From Agarilytica rhodophyticola (GTDB lineage Bacteria > Pseudomonadota > Gammaproteobacteria > Pseudomonadales > Cellvibrionaceae): DNA of 64,000 nucleotides. Of this stretch, positions 23,201-30,200 are shown piece after piece. The stretch's first letter is position 1. Each line of letters opens with the position of its first letter. The translations under genes were made by a program, and so were the position numbers. The notes beneath the pieces were generated by a model. It did no database searches, had not been told where the DNA came from, and saw only the letters and a list, made by a program, of their open reading frames with translations. The stretch covers positions 2,069,001 to 2,133,000 of the forward strand of contig NZ_CP020038.1 of NCBI RefSeq assembly GCF_002157225.2, read 5' to 3'.

Positions 23201-24611
23201 CAGCTGGGATGGGCGTGATGATAACGCTAATGTTGTCAGCGATGGCAAATATACCTTAGCGCTATATTTACAGGAGAGTTCGGGCGCTTATCGTTTAACC
23301 CATATCGACGAGGTATTTGTCGATAGTACCCTGCCAACGGCGCAAATTGTAAGCCCACATAATCAAACAGTTCATTCATTGATTCAAATATTGGGAACTG
23401 CAACAGACGAACTTATCAATAGCTACTCTATCAGTTATCGTCCTATGAATTCTCCTGACTGGGTACCTTTAAAAAGTGGTAATAGCACGGTAATTAACAA
23501 TTTATTGCACCAATGGACATTGCACTCTGTAAGTGGCGAGGTAGTAGCACCACCTACGGGTAATTATCAGTTGCTGCTCAACGTGCAAGATTTAGCAGGC
23601 AATAGTCAGCAGTCTATCAGTAGCTTTACAATAAACGCTTTGTCTCTTAGTAATGTGAGCGTATCTTCACCACAGGTTAATGCTCGAAAAAATGAGCAAG
23701 TGGATATTTCTTACGATATTAATACACCTGCAAGGGTGACTCTAAATATACATGCTGAGAATACGGGCTTATTAGTGTATTCAAGTGAGAGAAATATAGA
23801 AAATTCTGGGCGCTATAGTTTTTCATGGAATGGCCGCGATCAGCTAAATGCTCTTGTTGAGGATGAAGCCTATATCTATACCCTCACTGCTACCAATGAA
23901 TTTGAAACAGTGAAGTACGCTCCTAAATATACCCCTCGGGTTATTTACCCGAGGGCGCTTAATACCACTAATATCAATTCATTAACCAATACTTTTGCCC
24001 AGTATGAAATTGAGATTACAGCTAATGCTCGTATAGGGCTAAATGTGAGAGATATGAAAGGCCACAGCCATGAAGTGATCAATAGTGTTGCCTATCCTGC
24101 CGGGCGTCATATTATTCATTGGGATGGCCGAGATAATCATGGTGAGATTCTATATGGCGGCTTAACTACCTTATTGAGAGATGCTATTAGTCTGCCTGTT
24201 AATTCGATTATTGTTACCGGCAGTAAGCCTATTATTCGCGGCAGTGCCTCAGCACCGAGTATTGAGGTTAAATCTAATCCATATATTGTGGTGCACAGTT
24301 ACGATCAATTTACCAATATGGTATACACCTTAGATCATGATTCTTCAGTTACCTTTAAGCTGTTGCCTCCAGGTGTCACTAATCCAAATCATCCTAAGGC
24401 AATTACTGTGTTTGCAAACCAAAATCAACAAGCATTCGATGCAGAGGGTCAGGTGATAGACCATAATGTTGAATGGAAAGGTTTTGATGATGGAGACAAA
24501 AACCGTATTTTGGTGAGTGAAGAGGGCGTATATAGTTTTTGGATTGAAGCGGTCTCCAATGACACTAACAATTCAAGTAGCCTTTATGGTGTTTTACAAC
24601 TTTATCAGTAA
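11298..24611 (+). CDS. Giant exported protein of 13 right-handed beta-helix repeats plus FlgD-Ig-like C-terminus
   Basis: 4437 aa, starting at ATG 11298 with AAGGA upstream. Residues 1-35 are a Sec signal peptide (LLMLAIFSCVGYA). Residues about 35-410 are beta-rich; WLRIERSATTFTYSVS is like concanavalin/DUF1349-type domains. Residues about 420-3880 hold 13 long repeats of about 267 aa. Each begins with a GxL...L.I..GA.L.I..G phrase, passes through W.GI.I..GA, NSEIRYNTKGI and NSSP.I steps typical of PbH1/NosD beta-helices, and ends in N(N)WWG, IYD and PFVDFS. A Ser-rich/polyproline insertion lies near residue 2720. Residues about 3960-4290 contain three FlgD-Ig-like motifs (SWDGRDDN, SWNGRDQ, HWDGRDNH). 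It lacks an obvious autotransporter barrel or LPXTG. Likely a surface fibre or scaffold; partner genes follow at 6 bp. Confidence 0.85.
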   Translation: MQFKLIATYQKKYFSLRYAALLMLAIFSCVGYAEITILNSIDPWQLNILGDYRGNVTANSSSGTLSISSSGGCQIDDKIGYSFDKPDGTEVEYLGFYSSKAAHNIEILQNALHINTDTRFFVLSSYRIDRPVLSLEADILVSSSSSNEASSPTLFLYSGQSSYGFRHRSSINGHFWQLVEMDSSGNEVLLSEVPSDQTLPNIARNVQLSLINNRITLLVDSQNIGLSYSHTSSFPEFTSFGISHTNPSLSDTTSINNLYIHSEVNSSCPELDDSGEREERYAIVSLNQKLHEQGSVTVNIANLHNTQQAPWILAIRQNNHRLSDAVFFTVDNGHYTLYDRSSGIQQVITPSTPLDASNSWLRIERSATTFTYSVSDTADSWSQLASYESNITDIAFVSLERRVENTSPSSTEFSNPDVINKVSGSLTKNTTFYKNQRYNIENNLIVPQGIRLVIEEGAELFVDRNRKLQIEGELSVLGVNNNPVKFQPLDGRTVQGAWNGIEVINNGVANLEYANISYATNGIYFNNTQGSVLNSYFNGSATAIAVQGASSPSIEHNHITQNITGISIRGQANSEGMPEPYISSNIITSNTTYGINISGVYNSAFDPNPVIRRNIIENNSTTNGRALRAYYFANSHGIKIDARENWWGSAEPSFIEDKIYHYQDSKNYSPFVDFSAYLTSSEGGPVARQQLSGAITASTSLLAGQSYEVLTDLVIETGSQLTIPEGVTFNFVDKTKLDIRGELRLQGSSASPIRLTSTSSNPKANSWDGVNVGEGANIVFEHVLLEYSKGLHFLNASGDVRNSEFRHNSIGITIEGNSNPTIGAGNMIRDNTSHGIVIRGKNNSGGKTAPVIENSTIINNAIYGIYVAGVFNTQVDPAPTITNNGIYNNGRYNIYSYAFEDPENVIISVKNNWWGTSDLKRITDSIYDYAESFNYSPFVDFSNFLLSENGEAEPSIGLLGTLSDTRTLDSSTPYLLLNKLIIEPSAHVTIAPGSIIKGVDKSSIVVKGQLEVNGLLTAKVLLSSALASPKKSSWDGIQVIDSGYASINYSTIEYAKNGVYFYSGNGRLANSEIKNNTNGVHIHGNSSPFIGEGNVISENNNGIRVYGHNSASDSPKPQILNNTIVNNSYYGVELRGVNNVAKDPKPIINNNRIHSNNRYNLYAYYFAENDKTIVNATNNWWGAANPKDFYAKIYDYVNSSTYAPFVDFGQYLDAENGTPNTAVSLLGSYSGNHVLSNESYLLLSDLIIESGANVSVASGVKISAINDAEIIVKGNFNLVGQQNSKTVLTSANDLPSTASWEGIYITQGGRVNIDHASIFYAKEGVYFDNASGNISNSEIRYNTKGISIVGDSSPMITDHNIIANNLTGIEIKSANNATSAPSPLINSNIITQNTSYGIYAYGSRNASLDPRPVVTGNSILDNNRHNYYAYYFTDATTTILDATNNWWGSSDLVEIGNKIFDNSDQPSYAPIVNITNYLAQDPQSTSQDNNIQVLSSAVTSDTVLDAGDYYLRSDMTVTQGSVLTLNAGVNILVEGDYAIVVDGILRAQGSIDSQVKFSSNSALPSKQDWKGIQVRSTGSLELSFSSVQHAFKGIEFIGASGVISNSIIKDNTTGIYLNGNSEPTIGANNEITNNIDGVTIIANNASASNPIAIIEHNKIHANTRDGIKLQGINQQLKDPLPIIRGNQIVNNGDYNISALNYGQSQAVLINARENWWGSTDLTAITNGLYDYNDNRSSPFIDFRQALISQSGEPGDTNILLGNIDSDLSIDLTTPYHISGELVVSTNATFTIGAGAVLNMQAGSSIRVEGHLNTQGTSGAPVTFTSSEANPTSGNWKGIIITSGAAVTIHNAIVEYAQKGLHLVNSEGRISESTFRYNKVGISIEGGNSPIIESGNVISENNDGIEINGRNSYPLRLTPIIRNNTISQNNAIGIRINGLSNRQFDPLPVVNGNIIRNNGIYNISATRYADAADVVLDVRENNWGISDVTLINETIEDHVDSPIAPFIDWSYQELGPTIVGKIKQNTLLQENTSYFALSDILVPENIELSMQAGAQLKMLGDFSLEVSGSLLIGGEQQSPSIISYHSDFPAKDKWQGIIIKPSASANINYAHIESAFIAIQLDGSEGLIQNSIISHSNTGVQTNNLATLELLNSEIKQNSTGIYMSSLGIQTSSVEGVIVGNDIFANTIYGIHLRGSSNDSVDPRPVINNNNIYNNGGYNLYSFGYSSDNNITINAANNWWGSRDIDIISTTIYDRRDLASAPLANFSNFLSSIDGPPVTGTMIAGDITNATTLIPGETYSVVSNLNVVEGASLTIPAGTTVNFAEGTAIKVNGQLAIEGTQEAPAVFKGLGANSTNNLWDGIFVENGDINFSYLLINNAAIALNIFNSSGSITHSTFEQNQIAIRMENTNNESIEVRQSKIINNTNIGFELLAGRPFVRNNQIHTNSTNVEVKANAASEPNLVDFRQNWWGTDDILSITQSIKDASDSYSINLYIDYNEFQLSEAGEYFDQLVLLGPLENNFQFAANTHYIVGGRLLLKDATNTHIPQGVSFDIAGPFSIELNKNSQLNITGNADNLVTFSSTHAAVSDDAWKGIIIRDNAEINWQYTRISNAKVGALLGSETTGNISQSSFIGNTLGLAFTSKSAVEMDNSVISTNDIGLSIGSHSRPKIRDSRIVSNHKYGIEINNKAYYSELTGTNIPTTGVAQTSSSGGSSSSGASRGAVASAPPPPPEGPPPFVSNSQIFDNKEFNVFVTKGSHEYGVFDFTANYWGTTDIYAIANSISDKTDEADIYGLNGIIFGSDYEPVTSLVDYRDFTHLNQEPAMPENVLFKDLDGNTVLQEGIEYWLLSDLRLTSDTHLTIPANVKIRAVKNADIFSTGSNLTFNGTSTSPIVFTSAKTNDQLAEDWQGIVVKGGSHTFNHVAVEFATTGLVLDTTRDQANISNSRFSNNKNGLKLLGHNRSQIDSSIFNYNDIGIVGYGFYQCRPESTGGAIAGTSGLVDGVHSQITNSIIANNKTNGIVLDGNKNYQGCTAIEISLEPNLTTLNNKYFDNGDYHVYLRDYKGAVNASNTLDFTQSWWGTNDPYEITDLIYDGSDHDDAPYINFAQYLTSLNGSPNTDPAIVGILNSHTDLLADEHYLMLGKVKVEEGVNLNIQPGALVQMIGQAELTIAGSLNVSGTTHNPAVFTSLQNNASFGDWKGIHILPGGTANIDHALVEYANSGIWFEDSNGSISNSDIENNNTGVLVSGESLVTIASHNNITKNKVGIKFNKAKEVNSMASVIRDNTIAYNLQQGIELKGDNTSVFTDQQLPVITHNHINDNQYYNIHVSTYPADSGRLVIDAKENWWGTRDITEINKTLYDGSDINTHRTPFVDYSSFWTIPTGTPHSEPYLLGVFTEDTVLAANAQYNILGSLRVPEGISLTIEAGVKFNFVGSFDFSVSGNLNISGSEQNNAVFASSFITPKLDEWKGISLDEGAHYTISHLTIRDAKSALLLNDASGSVRQTYFSNNTDAISIEYNSQSNIIENNTFYKNTSGIRFKNQVKRLGEEALVVPSIRFNTFIDNTFYNVLSIPGTIWDDTIINLQQNWWGSTTLAEVATTIYDHAQSNGAFIDYSQYLLSPESSETGNDSVITGKLTQNTVITTGSDLFVMGGIIVPEGITLTIEPGVRLRFPDDTGIKVEGQLILNGVENNRITLTSAWPDTIPGAWKGISLGENARLNGEHTAINYASRAIYSNNLSDGSVSISHFSFYNFSTAGIDVSNGDSVSISDAIFINEPYEGTAIKLHHVDNVSIEGNIIRGMDRGILLSGPGDITINNNVISGNRFGVYLQGVINNQAQTPFPSFDGNDIVDNLTAGIYLNSYGEDFTRQINITNNWWGPSDSTQNNIVHNASDNTVRINSNRTQPNTVAVNGNIEVSNRYFSPAGNSAVTTSAINGTLNQDSHWQVRIISPTGEQIKLFSGTSASFNTSWDGRDDNANVVSDGKYTLALYLQESSGAYRLTHIDEVFVDSTLPTAQIVSPHNQTVHSLIQILGTATDELINSYSISYRPMNSPDWVPLKSGNSTVINNLLHQWTLHSVSGEVVAPPTGNYQLLLNVQDLAGNSQQSISSFTINALSLSNVSVSSPQVNARKNEQVDISYDINTPARVTLNIHAENTGLLVYSSERNIENSGRYSFSWNGRDQLNALVEDEAYIYTLTATNEFETVKYAPKYTPRVIYPRALNTTNINSLTNTFAQYEIEITANARIGLNVRDMKGHSHEVINSVAYPAGRHIIHWDGRDNHGEILYGGLTTLLRDAISLPVNSIIVTGSKPIIRGSASAPSIEVKSNPYIVVHSYDQFTNMVYTLDHDSSVTFKLLPPGVTNPNHPKAITVFANQNQQAFDAEGQVIDHNVEWKGFDDGDKNRILVSEEGVYSFWIEAVSNDTNNSSSLYGVLQLYQ
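12557..22990 (+). repeat. 13 tandem coding repeats of about 800 bp in the giant gene
   Basis: The NWWG-type landmark occurs near 13232, 14032, 14831, 15630, 16438, 17240 (NNWG), 18008, 18700, 19604 (NYWG), 20529 (SWWG), 21331, 22061 and 22921. Spacing is mostly 768-808 bp, with shorter (692, 732) and longer (860, 905, 925) units. The repeats are diverged at DNA level, so the array is old and not an assembly artefact of identical units. Confidence 0.85.
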
Positions 24612-24617
24612 GCGAAT

Positions 24618-25517
24618 ATGTTTTTGATAACTAATAAAAAGCCGCTAAGAACCTTTCCTCATATATTGAGGAAAGCTTTCTTATTACTACTGTTGTTGCT
24701 TGGCGTTGAGAGCGTAGCTTACGACGTTGCCTTTCTATCACCCGGAGAGAATGCGTACTGGCAAGTGTGGTTGCTGAATACCTCTAATGGAAAAACTAAA
24801 CAAATATCCCATAGCGCCTATGATAAAAATCGTATTAGTTGGCATTCTAAGGGGAAAAAATTATTAGTGAATGGCCAACAAGGAGAGCTAGTATGGTTAG
24901 ATGTGCGCACCACGCGAGAACAAGCTATAAAGACGCCTCTACAAGGCTTTAGTGATGCTCACTTGTCACCAGACAACCAGCATATTGCATTTTCCTTGAG
25001 TACTTCTGAAAGTAAAAATGACAATAATATCTGGTTATATCATTTAACGAATAAAAAACTTAAAAAGCTAACCAATTTACCTGAGCTACAACACCAACCG
25101 GTTTGGGGGAAGAATAAAATTTATTTCTTATCGGGCAGCGGTGGGGACACCCATGATATTTGGTCTGTGGATACCAAGACAGATAATGCCCAGCAATTAA
25201 CACAAAATACCCTTTATCATTTTGATATTGCCGTATCTCCAACAGGCAAGCTCGCCTTCACCAGCAACCTACATGGACAATATGATATATGGCAAGCGGA
25301 TGCAAATGTACAGCATCGGCAACGTCTTACCGAAGATCTAACACCTGAATCCAGCCCTTCCTGGTCACCCGATGGACGCTATCTTGTCTACGACAGGATG
25401 GACAAGGGGGTAAGTAATTTATGGTTAATGGATCTTAAGTCCAAAAAGGTACGCCAGCTTACTCAACGTAAGTATGGTGCCATGCGTCCGGTATGGTTTC
25501 ATGGAGTCAGCCGATAA
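24618..25517 (+). CDS. Exported TolB-like beta-propeller (PD40/WD40-like) protein
   Basis: 299 aa starting 6 bp after the giant gene. The signal peptide is a Leu run (AFLLLLLLLGVESVA). The rest is a propeller with repeated WSPDG-type turns: ISWHSKGKKLLV, LSPDNQHIAF, VSPTGKLAFTS and WSPDGRYLVYDR. TolB-type propellers bind partner proteins in the periplasm; with about five visible blades it is shorter than TolB itself and lacks the TolB N-terminal domain. Its stop TAA overlaps the next start (TAATG), so translation is coupled. It probably assembles with the beta-helix and Rhs proteins of this operon (inference). Confidence 0.8.
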   Translation: MFLITNKKPLRTFPHILRKAFLLLLLLLGVESVAYDVAFLSPGENAYWQVWLLNTSNGKTKQISHSAYDKNRISWHSKGKKLLVNGQQGELVWLDVRTTREQAIKTPLQGFSDAHLSPDNQHIAFSLSTSESKNDNNIWLYHLTNKKLKKLTNLPELQHQPVWGKNKIYFLSGSGGDTHDIWSVDTKTDNAQQLTQNTLYHFDIAVSPTGKLAFTSNLHGQYDIWQADANVQHRQRLTEDLTPESSPSWSPDGRYLVYDRMDKGVSNLWLMDLKSKKVRQLTQRKYGAMRPVWFHGVSR

Positions 25518-26614
25518 TGTCTCGCGCCGTAAAAACAATATTCTATCTCTGCCTATTCTGTGCGAGCTTCTGCATTGGCAAAAGTCATGGCACGTCCATT
25601 ACTGGTTTTAAGCTGAGTACGAACCTTATTGATTTAGATAAGTTCAATGCATTAGTTGTTAGCTATAAAGTTGAGGGTGCTTCTAGTTCCCGTATTAAAA
25701 TATACGATGCACGAGACATCCTTATTAAGGAAATTAAAGTAAACAACAATAGTAATGGAATTGTGAAAGCCAAGTGGGACGCTAGCGATATGCAAGGTGT
25801 GCCAGTGCCGCCGGAAGAATACCGCATTATTATCGAGGCCGAGGATGGCACCGGCAACATTACTAAACACGATCTAACAGATTTAACCAATAACAAAACC
25901 TTAGACTTTATTAATTTTCGTTGGGATAAAGAAAAAAAGCAGTTTCATTACACCCTTAAAGAACACGGACGCATTGTCTTGCGCGCGGGTATTGATAACG
26001 GCGGCCCCCTACTTAATACCATCGCCAATTGGGAATTAAAGCAGGCTGGCTCCCATATTGATGACTGGAACGGTTTAGATCAATCCGGTGTATTAGATAT
26101 TAGCCAACACCCCAAACTTTTGCTCGCCAAAGATGGCTATGCTCTGGCAGATAATTCTGTAATGGTAGTTTCCAGCAAGAAAGAACAGGGATTTATTGCT
26201 TCGATTCCGTGGGGAATATCTCGTCGGGATAGGGCAGTGAAGCAAACGGCCATGTATCGGCCTATGCAGCAGCCTGCGGATAAACGAGGGGATTTTCCTC
26301 TGTCTTTAGCCTTAGCTAAGACATATTCCCAACACCATAATAATTTACCCGTGGTATCAGGTATCGTGCCTATTCGTTTGGATGTTGATCGAGACATTAT
26401 TTCTAAGCTTGCGTCCCAGCGTTTTGAACCAGTATTTTACGAGAATGGCCGTTTTATTTTTGAAAATGAAGTAGGCTTTTTCCCGACAACTTTCCGTTGG
26501 GATACCCGGCATTTAAATAAAGGTGAACATTATATTACGGCAAATTTAAGAGGCGATAGAAGCAACTTTGGTATGGCCACAATAAAAGTGTATGTCGACA
26601 ATAATTTACCTTGA
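25517..26614 (+). CDS. Exported FlgD-Ig-like protein
   Basis: 365 aa from ATG 25517, which overlaps the previous stop; GGAG lies about 10 bases upstream. An in-frame ATG at 25493 would spoil the signal peptide (TIFYLCLFCASFCIGKSHG). Three segments follow the FlgD-Ig pattern, where a W-D/N-x-x-D/N-x-x-G turn precedes a Y-x-I/L strand: KWDASDMQGVPVPPEEYRI, DWNGLDQSGVL and FRWDTRHLNKGEHYI. The C-terminus of the giant upstream protein uses the same fold, so the two may pack together. No catalytic motif is seen. Confidence 0.7.
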   Translation: MSRAVKTIFYLCLFCASFCIGKSHGTSITGFKLSTNLIDLDKFNALVVSYKVEGASSSRIKIYDARDILIKEIKVNNNSNGIVKAKWDASDMQGVPVPPEEYRIIIEAEDGTGNITKHDLTDLTNNKTLDFINFRWDKEKKQFHYTLKEHGRIVLRAGIDNGGPLLNTIANWELKQAGSHIDDWNGLDQSGVLDISQHPKLLLAKDGYALADNSVMVVSSKKEQGFIASIPWGISRRDRAVKQTAMYRPMQQPADKRGDFPLSLALAKTYSQHHNNLPVVSGIVPIRLDVDRDIISKLASQRFEPVFYENGRFIFENEVGFFPTTFRWDTRHLNKGEHYITANLRGDRSNFGMATIKVYVDNNLP

Positions 26615-26678
26615 TAACTATTTACCTAGATGACCATTTACTTAGGTAGCGGATAAGAAGTATTTAAGGAATTTAAAT

Positions 26679-27161
26679 ATGAAGTTAATAATAAGCAGTA
26701 TTGTTTTTTGTGTCGTGTTTTTTTTCAGCACAATAAATGTTGCCGCTCAAAACGTAGAGCGTTTGATCGAGCTAGGTAAAAGGTCTGAAAATGCAGGCAA
26801 TTTTAAACGGGCCAGAATCCACTATCAAAAAGCCATATTAAAAGAGGCTTCCAGTGTCGAAGCCCATGTCCAATTGGCACAATTAGAGCTGCTTACTGGG
26901 CGTTATCAGCGTGCTTTTTCTCTATCGCAAGATATCCTGGAGTTAGATGCCAGTAACTGGCAAGCACTTAAACTTTCGGGTGATTTCTACCTGCATCAGA
27001 AAGATTATATGAGTGCGATGGATTATTTTCAGCGGCTGATGCAAGAACACCCTGACATGCCTTATGGCTATCTTGGAAAGTCTCATGTTTTATCGGCTTT
27101 AGGCCAAGAAGATGCCGCTGAAGAGTTACGCGCACAAGTCAAAAAACTCACGTCTGAATAA
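26679..27161 (+). CDS. Exported TPR protein
   Basis: 160 aa, ATG 26679 with AAGGA eight bases upstream. The signal peptide (IISSIVFCVVFFFSTINVAA) is followed by about three tetratricopeptide repeats: GKRSENAGNFKRARIHYQKA, then AQLELLTGRYQRAFSLSQ and KLSGDFYLHQKDYMSAMDYF. TPR proteins are assembly or binding adaptors. Placed between the FlgD-Ig protein and the Rhs gene, it is a good candidate for a periplasmic chaperone or assembly factor of the Rhs protein (inference). Confidence 0.8.
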   Translation: MKLIISSIVFCVVFFFSTINVAAQNVERLIELGKRSENAGNFKRARIHYQKAILKEASSVEAHVQLAQLELLTGRYQRAFSLSQDILELDASNWQALKLSGDFYLHQKDYMSAMDYFQRLMQEHPDMPYGYLGKSHVLSALGQEDAAEELRAQVKKLTSE

Positions 27162-27238
27162 AGCGAATTGTAAAACTGAATATGCAAAACCCTGTAGCAA
27201 TTAAAAACCTGAAAAGGAATAGGAAAAGGAAAGTAGTT

Positions 27239-30200
27239 ATGCCGACAAATAGCACTCTACCTGTCGACAATAAAATCATAGGAAAATCCATAGGCCGACG
27301 CTTCGGTGTCAGCTGGCTTTTTATGACCATTAATTTATTGCTCTCAACATGGGTTTTGGCCGACGGTTTAGGGCAGACACAACAAAACCCGAACAACCCC
27401 AATGGCCCGCAAAATCCGGCCCAGTGTAATGCCAGTGGTAATGGTGGCGCCGGTGGCGGTGCTAGTGCTGGCCCCAGCGCTTGCTCGCAATGTAAAAAAC
27501 CGGTCTCGGTAAATTTAGGCTATGAAATTTATCAAACCACAGATCTTGTATTAAACGGTGTTTATCCTATTACCATATCCCGACGCTACAACAGTATTGC
27601 CACCTACGATTCACCCTTAGGCTATGGTTGGGCCTTTGATCATAGCCGCCGTTTGTATGAATATCCTGATAACAGTATTGTGATTCGTTTTCGCTGTGGT
27701 GCACGAGATAAATTTGTCTACACTGGCGATGCTTATACCGCTTCTAATATCGGCATGCGAGGGCGCCTGCAAGAACAAAGCGACGGCAGCTATATTTATC
27801 AATATATTGATGGCACACGGGATTATTTTTCCAGCGAAGGCCTATTAACAGCCGCCGAAGATATTTATGGTCATCGCCTAGAGTATTTATATAGCAGTGA
27901 CAAACAAGCCCTGGTGGGCACATCACCTTATGCTATTGACCCGAATAAACCCGCAGTTATTGCCCGCACTTTTCAATTGCAAAGAATTCAAGAACGCTTG
28001 GTGGATGGCAGCCTCACGGGTAATTTTGTCAACTTTAGCTATAGCCCCACCACAGGTCGCGTCACTCAATTAACCACCAGCGACGGCCGCACAATCCATT
28101 ACGAACACGATGTGGTGGCCATCGAAAATGAGGAAGATTTAACTCTGGGTAATCTGGTACGCGTCCGAGGCTTAGAAAACCTTGTGCACACATATGCCTA
28201 TAATGATCCCCTCGATCCTCATAATATTACCTCCTTCCAAGAAGGCGAGGGAACAGAGCCTTATATTAATGTTTATGACAGCGATGACCGCGTGATCAGC
28301 CAAACCCATGGCGATTCCTACACAGAATTTTCCTATGTGGTGGACTACCTTGAAACACATTTAATCGACAGAATTGGTTTTGACGAGCTAGGCGAAGCCG
28401 TTACTGCCACCACCAAGTTTCGTTTTACCGAAGCCGGCTACACTCACGAAATTGAAAATGCCTTAGGCGAGCTAATGCGTAATACTTTTGATTCCCGCAA
28501 CCTTATCACCCGCGTGGAATACTTTTCTGTGGCCGATACCCAAGGGCGTCGCCAGTTAATAAAAGCACGTAACTATAGCTATAACATTGATCAGCGTTTG
28601 CAAAGTGAATCCACCGTTTTGAAAAATGGAGAAATTATTACTCGCCAATTAACTTACGACCATGGTTGGATTGCCAGTGAGTCTTTGGTGTCCAGCGCTG
28701 CGCCCACGCAAGTATTTCGCACAGAATATATTTTTAATTATACCGGCGGTATACCGCGCACCATTAAAGAAATTCGTCGCTACAGCACCGATAATGATGC
28801 CATCGTGACGCAGCTTAAATATAATGCGCGCAATCAGTTAACACAGGTCGTCTTTGCTAACAGCGAAGCCTACGAATATGTTTATGACCAAAACAGTCTC
28901 TATCCCACACAAACCTATTGGCGCGATAGCAGTGGTCAAATAGTCCCGACCCAAAGAGCACACTATACCTACGATGCCCAGGGCAATATTGCCAGTGTTA
29001 GAGATGCGCGCGGTCATACAACACAATTAACCTACGATAGCGCCGATCGCCTATTAAGCCTCACCAATCCTTTAAATGAAATTACTCGTTTAAGCTACGA
29101 CAGCCAAAAACTGCTAGGCATAGAACACGGCCGCATTGAAACCACAGATGTGACCCATAGCGGCCGCCGTATACATCTTGCCTACGATAATAAAAATCGT
29201 GTTGAGCGCATTGAGCAAGAAGGCGATAACAACGCTCGCCTGCTTTTACAACAATATACCTACGGCCTGCGCAATGAAATTGTGCAATCAACGGCCACCT
29301 CCGGCGTGGTTAGCCAATATACGTATGATGCCCTCAACCGCCTTAGCACCATGACAGAAGCAGGAGTGCTGGTACAAAAGCTCAGCTATGACCAAGCCAG
29401 TCGTGTTGCCAGCCATGAAGACAGTTTAGGGCGTATTGTGCGCTACGAATATGATGCCCGCGATCGCATTATTGGCATTTATGACCAAGGCTTAAATCCT
29501 GCCAGCCATACACAAATTGCCTATAATGCCCTCGATCAAATTAGCGCCATTACAGACCCACTGGGCAACCGCACACAATACACCTACGACCGCCTGGGGC
29601 GTGCCAGCGGTGTTATACATCCCATGTTACAGCAGGAATCCTATCGTTATGACGATCGCGATCGCTTGGTAGAACATATTGGCTTTCGCGGCCAGCGCAG
29701 TTTATACCGCTACCATCCTTGGGGCGGCTTAGAGGAAGCGGATTTATTCGCCAGTTCAAGTGCCACCGCAGCCGAGCGTCAACAACACTGGCGCTATGAT
29801 TTACAAGGCAATGTGACAGAACATATCGATACCGCCGTGGCGCCAACGGCCCTAGAATCCTATAGCTTTGATGCCCTAAATCGCTTAGCCAGCACCACCG
29901 CCCACTATATTCCCGGCGACGATAAAGTGGTGTCTATGACTTACGACCGTTTTGGCAATATTAGTGAAAAACGCCTTATCGATGCCAGCCGTCCTGACAT
30001 TGTCCATAGCTTTGGCTACGACCAGTACAACCGACTCGATAACGCCACGCTTGCCGGGCGCAGCTTTCACATGGGTTACAACCCCAATAACCAAATGGAT
30101 AACCTAAGTTACCCGTCCAATAGCCAATTGACCATGGCTTACAATCCCCGTGGCTTATTGGAACAATTGCGTGTGGATCAAGGCATTGCCAACAACCTGG

